Shown in pieces: positions 29,518 through 36,600 of a DNA stretch of 38,068 nucleotides. The notes under the pieces are model-generated. The model saw nothing but the letters and a program-made list of their open reading frames with translations, was not told where the DNA came from and did no database searches. Every line of letters begins with the position of its first letter. Within the stretch, counting starts at the first letter, position 1. This DNA is from a virus: the IMG/VR virus record IMGVR_UViG_3300032313_001255, positions 1 to 38,068 of that record, one strand, 5' to 3'. The position numbers were made by a program, and so were the translations under genes.

Positions 29518-30104
29518 AGGTTTTTTTTAGCGTATATCATCCCTAGATTAGTATTTTTATGGATGTGTTCAAAATTTATATTATATCCGTTTTGACTAAA
29601 TTTTTCTAATATTTGAAGTATTTGATACCCATTATTATAGATGTCATGTACCTCTATAGCGTATTGTTTCACTTTGGTTAAGGTATCAATAGGCATGTTC
29701 AATAACAAGGGGTATTCCCAAAACTCAATATCAATTTTAGCAAAGTCTACTTTGTCTAAGTTAAACATATTGAGTATGGTTTGGAAATTAAAATGTTCAA
29801 ATTCAAACCTGTCACTGATATATCCTTTGATTAAGGAAGTATTTGAGTAGTATGCTAAATTTAATTTTAAGAGTTCAAATACAGGTGAGTCACATTCAAA
29901 AGAATAAACATGTTGTGCCCCTTTATCTAAAGCAAATCTACTAAAAACACCTACATTAGCCCCACAGTCTAAAACTATATCACCTTCTTTTATATCAAGA
30001 TCATACCTTGTATATTCTTGATCTTCCCAAATTTCTTTTTTTAGACCAAGTATCCAGTTTGGATCTTGATCTTCAAAGTAATAAAAATCATCAACTAAAA
30101 TCAT
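29514..30104 (-). CDS. FkbM-family SAM-dependent methyltransferase
   Basis: The 196 residues have a SAM-binding motif IVLDCGANVGVFSRFALDKG, the acidic strand-2 end VYSFECDSP, and FAKIDIEFWEYPLLLNMP, which is the K-I-D-I-E motif of the FkbM family. Members O-methylate sugars and antibiotics. Methylating the terminal sugar of a glycan would cap it. Overlaps of four bases with both neighbours (ATGA) show translational coupling with the glycosyltransferases. The protein is shorter than typical FkbM enzymes (about 230-280) but includes the whole core. Confidence 0.85.
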   Translation of the reverse strand: MILVDDFYYFEDQDPNWILGLKKEIWEDQEYTRYDLDIKEGDIVLDCGANVGVFSRFALDKGAQHVYSFECDSPVFELLKLNLAYYSNTSLIKGYISDRFEFEHFNFQTILNMFNLDKVDFAKIDIEFWEYPLLLNMPIDTLTKVKQYAIEVHDIYNNGYQILQILEKFSQNGYNINFEHIHKNTNLGMIYAKKNL

Positions 30105-32743
30105 TCTGTGGCGTATATTAAGGGGCTATTTTCATCTGTTCCTTTAAATTCTTGTTCTACAATAGAGAATCCAGGAAGATGTTTAGTATAAATTTTTTCA
30201 GCTGTTCCTACTCTTAATTTAGCTACATTACAAACCCATAAATCAAAAGCGTCCCAAGGTGTTGAATTTACTAAATCTACTATTCTTTCTATTTTATTCT
30301 GATTAATTAAGTAAGATTGAGCTGGGACAAATGGTGTTACATCAGTATAAATGTCCTCTATTTTAGGTCCATTTAGGTTTCTGTTTTGCCATGGATTACC
30401 AAAACCAATAATATCCATGTCTGTTTCTTTAGCTAATCGGCTAAAGCGCTGAAGTGCACCGTATAATTCCGTGTAATCACTGTCTATAATAACGTCACCC
30501 TCAAATATTAGCACATAGTCGTACTCCTTATTGTCCGCGGTTAAAATGGCGTTTTTATGAGCTAGGTAACATCCGTAATGACCCGGGGCTAGCTTATAGT
30601 AACCTGGTTTATCTTGAACTTCAGTTGGTCTAGCACAGTTTTCTGATGGTGGGGTTTCTTTCCAAATCACATTTACTTGTTGTTCATATGCAATACCTGT
30701 TTTCTCACAGAAATCTTTTATATTCTCTATTGAGCGAATTTCTTTAGGATTATTTTCAGGGTCAGTTACTAGATGCATTAACTTAATTTTGTTAATGTTT
30801 GCTAGTTCTAAATAACCATTTCCTTCTAAATTATTTGTAGGTAATGTTTTTACCTCTATAAGTTTTTGACTAACCAAATCATAAATTTCAAATTTGATTT
30901 TTAAGTCTGGAATGTTAGGGAGAAGTTTATACCAATCTAGTTTACTAGTTACCTCTATAGAGTCTATAAGTTCTGTAGTATTATCTTGAATAGTGTAAAC
31001 TTTAATTATTTTAGTTTCTTTACTATTAGATATTCTAATGTAAGGAGCAATAGTATCAACTTTGTTAGTTGGTAATACTGTGTAATATTCTACTCTAGAA
31101 TAATCAGCGTGGTAGAATGTTTCTTCTATTTTAGAGTTAAAGACGTCTTCATCTTCATAATAGATTTCTTTTACGTTTTTAAAAGCATGGTACCATAAAT
31201 TTTCTAGACCGTTTGATTCACTACCCCATAGTTGTTGTAATTTATCATATTCTAAGGCATTATCTATTTGAGGTATAGTCTCTAAGAATACTTTAGTTCT
31301 AACACCCATAAAGAAAGTATAGATAGTATCTCCTTCAGCTGCTTTATATTTACCTACAAAAGCATTTTTAAGATACATCCAGATAGAAATTTGATCCAAA
31401 TAATCATTATCTTTTAAGATATAATCATAATTAAGTAGGTAAGCCACCTCATAACCTAAATTATCAGCTAAAGCAACTCCATTACGATAGTTTGTATAGA
31501 CTGTAGGGCCATGATAAATGTCATTGTCATTACCTCTTAAATTAACATGTACTTTGTATTCTGGGTATTGAGTCCAAAAGTTGCTATAATAAGTATGTTT
31601 AGTTAAGATGTTGTTTTTATCTACTACAACATAGTCAGCTAAATCAGCTAATTCCTCAGGTATAGGAATATGAGAGGTTAACATTATAGTTTTACCTTCT
31701 TTTTTTAAAGCCTCAACACATTGTTTAGTTGTTTGAGTAATTGAATCATTTATAGGATAAGTAGAAACTATAAAAATTTCCTTAATAGGAGCATCATTAA
31801 GATATGCTTTAATAAGGTTACAGTTTGCTTTAAAATCAGTAAAATCTAAATAATCTATATTATCAAATTGATTCCAATAGTTTAAGTAAACTGGAAGGTT
31901 ATAGATTAGAGTAGGCATTTTCCATGAAGTAGCTTCTCTAATTACTAGGGGCATTGTCTCTTTATCTGTATTTGTTCCTCTAGAGGTAAACAAAAACAAA
32001 TCCATTGCTGAATAGAATTTATCTACATCTGATCTTTCACCCCAAACATTAACATTTGAAGGCTTATTTTCCATTAATGGTTGCCAATAGTGTTGGAAGT
32101 TACCAGCTTGATTACCTACACAATGGAATTCATATTCAGGTAATGCTTTAGCATACTCAAAAAATTCAGCTTGGTTTTTGCGAGGAGTAAATAAACCAAT
32201 ATGTAAGATATGCTTTTTAGAGGGATCTAATCCTAGTTCTTCTAGAGCCTCTTTTCTATCAGGCCTTTCTTTATACTCAATAGGATAATAAACTATATCT
32301 TTAGGGATAAAAGTATCATATTGTTGGTTATGCCATTCTGAGATAAAGGCATAATGGTCTGGGAAGAATTGTTTTTGGTCTGGAGTAAATGAGCTATCAT
32401 GAGAAGTTTCAACTATAGAATAAGTTCTATCTTGACTATATAATTGTCTTGCTATAGAGGAATCCATAAAAAATTCAGGGAATTCTTCTAAATGGATAAC
32501 ATTAGGAGATATATCTTTGATTATGTCAAAAATTTTAGATTTATTTTCTCCTAACTCATAAAATTTATCTCCTAAAAGTTCAATAAGTTGATCTCGTTGT
32601 ACAACAAAAAGACCTCCACTATGATTGGACCATTCAATCAAGTGAATATCATACTCATTTATGAGTAATTGAATCTTTTTAAGAAGATATTGAGGTAAAC
32701 CCCCTGTAGATAGGTGAGGGGTTATGTATAATAACCTTTTCAT
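30101..32743 (-). CDS. Three-part glycosyltransferase: GT4-like, middle domain, GT25-like
   Basis: This 880-residue protein is modular. Residues about 1-320 form a GT-B/GT4-like unit (LLYITPHLSTGGLPQYLLKK, then HILHIGLFTPRKNQAEFFEY and the donor-site PLVIREATSWKMPTLIYN). Residues about 335-640 are a second domain I cannot name, starting IKEIFIVSTYPINDS and containing NLRGNDNDIYHGPTVY. Residues about 655-880 look like GT25 (LPS galactosyltransferase family, which also includes animal collagen galactosyltransferases): the Gly-Cys block APGHYGCYLAHKNAIL and VLIFEGDVIIDSD, with EGD at the D-x-D position. Two or more sugar-transfer steps in one chain are likely. It is first in the operon and closest to the collagen-like fibre. 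The GT25 link to collagen is family knowledge, not proof of the substrate. Confidence 0.78.
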   Translation of the reverse strand: MKRLLYITPHLSTGGLPQYLLKKIQLLINEYDIHLIEWSNHSGGLFVVQRDQLIELLGDKFYELGENKSKIFDIIKDISPNVIHLEEFPEFFMDSSIARQLYSQDRTYSIVETSHDSSFTPDQKQFFPDHYAFISEWHNQQYDTFIPKDIVYYPIEYKERPDRKEALEELGLDPSKKHILHIGLFTPRKNQAEFFEYAKALPEYEFHCVGNQAGNFQHYWQPLMENKPSNVNVWGERSDVDKFYSAMDLFLFTSRGTNTDKETMPLVIREATSWKMPTLIYNLPVYLNYWNQFDNIDYLDFTDFKANCNLIKAYLNDAPIKEIFIVSTYPINDSITQTTKQCVEALKKEGKTIMLTSHIPIPEELADLADYVVVDKNNILTKHTYYSNFWTQYPEYKVHVNLRGNDNDIYHGPTVYTNYRNGVALADNLGYEVAYLLNYDYILKDNDYLDQISIWMYLKNAFVGKYKAAEGDTIYTFFMGVRTKVFLETIPQIDNALEYDKLQQLWGSESNGLENLWYHAFKNVKEIYYEDEDVFNSKIEETFYHADYSRVEYYTVLPTNKVDTIAPYIRISNSKETKIIKVYTIQDNTTELIDSIEVTSKLDWYKLLPNIPDLKIKFEIYDLVSQKLIEVKTLPTNNLEGNGYLELANINKIKLMHLVTDPENNPKEIRSIENIKDFCEKTGIAYEQQVNVIWKETPPSENCARPTEVQDKPGYYKLAPGHYGCYLAHKNAILTADNKEYDYVLIFEGDVIIDSDYTELYGALQRFSRLAKETDMDIIGFGNPWQNRNLNGPKIEDIYTDVTPFVPAQSYLINQNKIERIVDLVNSTPWDAFDLWVCNVAKLRVGTAEKIYTKHLPGFSIVEQEFKGTDENSPLIYATE

Positions 32744-32752
32744 CTAAATAAT

Positions 32753-33010
32753 TTATTGCTGGGTAATAGTAATCTCTCCAGTTTCTAAATTAATTTGACC
32801 TGAGCCGTATTTGTCAGTTAATTCTTTACCAAGTGTTGTTTCTTCAACTAACAATTCACCGTAAAATTCTCTAGCTTTATTTTCTCTTTCTTCAAGATTA
32901 AGTTTAGCTAAATTAACTTGACCTAACTCAGTTACTAAAGCTTCTCGCTTTTGTTGTAGGTCATTAATTTTTTGAATTTCCTCGTCTGTTAATTTTTTTA
33001 CTTCAGTCAT
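32753..33010 (-). CDS. Small coiled-coil protein, 85 residues
   Basis: Nearly the whole protein is charged helix (TDEEIQKINDLQQKREALVT, then LNLEERENKAREFYGELLVE), ending in a short beta-like NLETGEITITQQ. Two antiparallel helices with a C-terminal strand are likely, as in small chaperones or fibre-assembly factors. No family was recognised, though similar short coiled-coil proteins are common near tail-fibre genes of T4-like phages. It sits between the fibre-associated genes and the glycosyltransferase operon, nine bases before the latter. Confidence 0.6.
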   Translation of the reverse strand: MTEVKKLTDEEIQKINDLQQKREALVTELGQVNLAKLNLEERENKAREFYGELLVEETTLGKELTDKYGSGQINLETGEITITQQ

Positions 33011-33039
33011 GTTGTAACTTATTTTTAATAGATTATTTT

Positions 33040-33071
33040 ATAATATAATTACTTTATTTTAACACTCCAAG
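33040..33071 (-). promoter_or_regulatory. Weak host-type promoter before the 85-residue gene
   Basis: Coding-strand CTTG (33071-33068), 20 bases, then TATATTAT (33047-33040). The -33 box and spacing match the four better sites, but the -7 box is imperfect. It could start the transcript carrying the coiled-coil and glycosyltransferase genes. Confidence 0.3.
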
Positions 33072-33072
33072 T

Positions 33073-33447
33073 TTACATTTCTATAGTCCAAGAAGAAGAG
33101 GGTAAACCGTAAAGTGGTGTTAAATTAAGTTTAATATACTCAAGAACTGTCTCAAGTGTGTTATCATAAGAACTAGTTGTTAAAAAAGATGACTTTTGTG
33201 AGTCATAAAAATTATCCCAAGTTATAGAGTCAAGAACAAAGTTTATTCTATCTATATATTGTTGTTCACTTGTTCCATATTCAACCCAAACAATACTACT
33301 TACAGATACAGTGTGTGCTTCTTCTTCTGAAGTTGTTGGTGCATTATCATTAAAAGAAGTAGCTTGAGGGGTGATAGTTAAGATAGAAGATGCTTGTGTT
33401 TGAGCATTGTACACAACAGCTTGATTTGATACAAGTTTATGGGACAT
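33073..33447 (-). CDS. Hypothetical fibre-associated protein, 124 residues
   Basis: The N-terminal part is Ser/Thr-rich and beta-like (HKLVSNQAVVYNAQTQASSI), the middle reads SIVWVEYGTSEQQYIDRINF, and the C-terminus is helical then polar (NTLETVLEYIKLNLTPLYGL). No family was recognised. It lies two bases after the 52-residue gene that overlaps the tail-fibre stop, so it is part of the fibre transcript, and it also has its own recurrent promoter-like motif. A role in fibre assembly or attachment is possible but unproven. Confidence 0.6.
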   Translation of the reverse strand: MSHKLVSNQAVVYNAQTQASSILTITPQATSFNDNAPTTSEEEAHTVSVSSIVWVEYGTSEQQYIDRINFVLDSITWDNFYDSQKSSFLTTSSYDNTLETVLEYIKLNLTPLYGLPSSSWTIEM

Positions 33448-33449
33448 AA

Positions 33450-33608
33450 TTATTTTTTATTATAAATATTAAATTGCTCTTTAACTTGTTTTGAAGTTAA
33501 GACTTCTCCTTCAGACATTATTTTTTGAAATTCTTCTAAAGTAACTTCATGTATAATGCCTCCTTCAGCTAATATCTTTTTTTCTAGTTCTGGGGTTAAA
33601 GGGGTCAT
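33450..33608 (-). CDS. Small hypothetical protein, 52 residues, coupled to the fibre gene
   Basis: ATG at 33608 overlaps the tail-fibre stop codon (ATGA, four bases). The product reads MTPLTPELEKKILAEGGI, then HEVTLEEFQKIMSEGEVLTS and ends KEQFNIYNKK. It is acidic and helical, with no membrane segment and no recognised family. The overlap and sensible codon content support translation, perhaps as a fibre chaperone. The recurrent promoter-like motif for the next gene lies inside its last codons. Confidence 0.6.
   Translation of the reverse strand: MTPLTPELEKKILAEGGIIHEVTLEEFQKIMSEGEVLTSKQVKEQFNIYNKK
33456..33470 (-). promoter_or_regulatory. AATATTTATAATAAA motif before the 124-residue gene
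   Basis: An exact copy of the recurrent 15-mer, eight bases upstream of the ATG at 33447 and inside the last codons of the 52-residue ORF (it encodes NIYNKK). Because it overlaps coding sequence, it may be partly constrained by protein. Confidence 0.45.
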
Positions 33609-36600
33609 ACTTGATACATTGGTATTACATATCTAATATTATTAACTCTAATCGCTAACCATTTTTCAGGATAAGACATATATGATCTTCCTCCATCTCC
33701 ATTACCATAATATCCATCTATATTATTACCATCAAATCTAGTAGGATCACTTCCTGTATGGAATAATTCTAGACCTGTATAGCTAATATTACCTAAAGCT
33801 AGGTAGTTAGAAGAGCTAACATATAAAGCGTTACGGTTAGTACTACCAGTATCATTTAAACGGAATGAAAATGCGGCGTCATTAGGTCCACGTAATGCTA
33901 CTGAACCTGAGAATACTACTAGTTTATGATTTAGTAAAGTAGGGGAAGCACCCAAACCAATACCTATTTGACCTGAACTAGAAACAAAGAATAAATTATT
34001 CGCTGTAGTACTGTCAATTTGGAGCGCTATTTGTTCAGCACTGTTTATATGGAATGAGCCTGTTGGGTCTACTTTAGTAATACCTACTCTAGAACCAGTT
34101 ATAGCTAATGTAGAACCACCAGTACCTGCGTTTGTATTAAATAGGAATCTTTGGGTTGCCGCTTCTACTCTATAAACAAAGTCTCTAGTGTTAGAATCTG
34201 TTGAGAATGCTCCTGGTGATGTTGGGAAAGCAGGTGAATATCCTCTTGCTGTTCCTGATTCTAAGATAGCAAATACAAAGTTATTTGAACCATCTAATGC
34301 TATACCATCTACAGCTCCAGCAGTAGTTACTTGAAGTTTATAGACTGGGTTGTTAGTACCTATACCAAAATTACCACCAGCTGCTATTCTTGCTCTTTCA
34401 GCAGCTGTTGTGTTAAATACTATAGGAGCAGCTTCATTTGTTTCTAAAAGGAAAGTACCAGTACCTCTTGTAGTAATTGTACTAGTAGTGTTAGCACCAC
34501 CATTACCTCTAATTAATCTAAAACCATAGTCTGGGTAAGTAGTATCACCAACTAAATCAATATAAGCGAATCCATTACCAGTTCTACCATTACCTATTTC
34601 TAAAGAATATTCACTATCTGCCCCATGACCTAAATCTAAACTACCTTCAAATCTACCACTACCAACAACATGAAGTGCTTCAACTGGGTTAGTAGTTGCA
34701 ATACCTACTCTACCACTACCAGTTACAAATAGGATATTAGAGTTAGCTGGTGATCCTACTCTAAATAATGGGAAGTTACTAGCACCTGAAACGTGTAATA
34801 ACGCTGTAGGGCCAGCTGAGGCTGTTGTAAATACACCAGGACCTATACCAATTTCAGTATTTGGTATATCATAATAAATTAAGTTAGTACTCTGGATTGT
34901 ATTAGAAGATGAAGCATATACTCCTGTAAATGGATAGAATGCAAATAAGTTACCACTAATACCTGCTGAGGCAGCTAAACCAGATGAGCCTGATGTACCA
35001 CTTGAGGCAGATGAACCACTACGGCCTGAGGTACCTGAGGCACCAGATGAGCCTGAAGAAGCTGATGAACCACTACGGCCTGAGGTACCTGATGAACCTG
35101 ATGAGGCACTAGATGCTGAAGAACCACTTCTGCCTGAAGTTCCACTTACACCAGATGAACCTGAAGAGGCTGAAGTACCTGAAGCTCCTGAGGTTCCACT
35201 TATACCTGAAGAACCAGATGTACCACTTAGTCCTGAAGAACCAGATGTACCTGATAAACCTGATGAACCTGAAGTACCTGAAATTCCTGAAGTGCCACTT
35301 ATCCCTGATGAACCACTTGTTCCTGATAAACCAGATGAACCAGATGTTCCGGAAATACCTGAGGTACCACTTATACCAGAAGAACCATTTGTACCTGAGG
35401 CTCCTGATGAACCAGATGAGCCTGATGTTCCTGATGAACCACTAGTTCCACTTAAACCTGAAGTACCCGAAGCACCTGAAATACCAGATGAGCCCGAAGA
35501 ACCAGATGTACCTGATGAACCACTTGAGGCAGATGAACCACTACGACCTGAGGCGCCTGAGGAACCAGATGAACCAGATGAAGCACTAGAACCACTTCTA
35601 CCTGATAGACCATTTGAGCCTGAACTACCTGAAGAAGCTGCTGAGCCTGATGAACCACTTCGACCAGATAAACCAGATGTACCTGTGGCACCTGATGAAC
35701 CAGATGAGCCACTTGTTCCAGAAAGACCAGAAGTACCACTTAGTCCTGAAGAACCAGATGTGCCTGATAAACCAGATGAACCTGAAGTTCCTGAAATCCC
35801 TGAAGTACCACTTAGCCCTGATGAACCACTTGTTCCTGATAAACCAGATGAGCCACTTGTTCCTGATAAGCCAGATGAACCTGAAGTACCTGAAATTCCT
35901 GAAGTACCACTTACACCAGAAGATCCATTTGTACCTGAAGCACCACTTGAGCCTGAAGATGCAGATCTACCAGCTACACCATCTATACCAGTAGTACCAC
36001 TTGAACCTGAAGTGCCTGAGGTACCTGATAAAGCTGAAGAACCACTAATACCATTTGTACCGCTTACACCTGAGGATCCACTTGTACCAGATGTACCTGA
36101 AGCTCCTGATGAAGCAGAAGTACCTGAAGTGCCTGAGGCACCAGATGAACCTGATGAAGCACTAGATGCTGAAGAACCACTTCTACCTGAAGTACCTGAG
36201 GCACCTGATGAACCAGATGAAGCTCCTGATGTTCCTGAAGTTCCACTAACTCCATTTGTACCTGAGGCACCTGATGAGCCGGATGAACCAGAAGAACTAC
36301 TCCGGCCTGAAGTACCTGAAGTACCTGATGAACCCGATGAGGCGCTTGAAGCACTTGAACCACTTCTACCTGAAGTGCCTGTAGCTCCTGAAGAACCTGA
36401 AGAACCTGATGATCCTGATGAAGCACCTGAAGAACCTGATGAACCACTTCTACCGGATGTTCCACTTGCACCAGATGAGCCAGATGAACCAGATGAAGCT
36501 GAAGTTCCTGAAGCACCTGAAGTACCACTTACACCAGAAGAACCTGATGTAGCTGATGATCCACTAGTTCCGCTTAAACCTGAGGTACCACTAGCACCTG

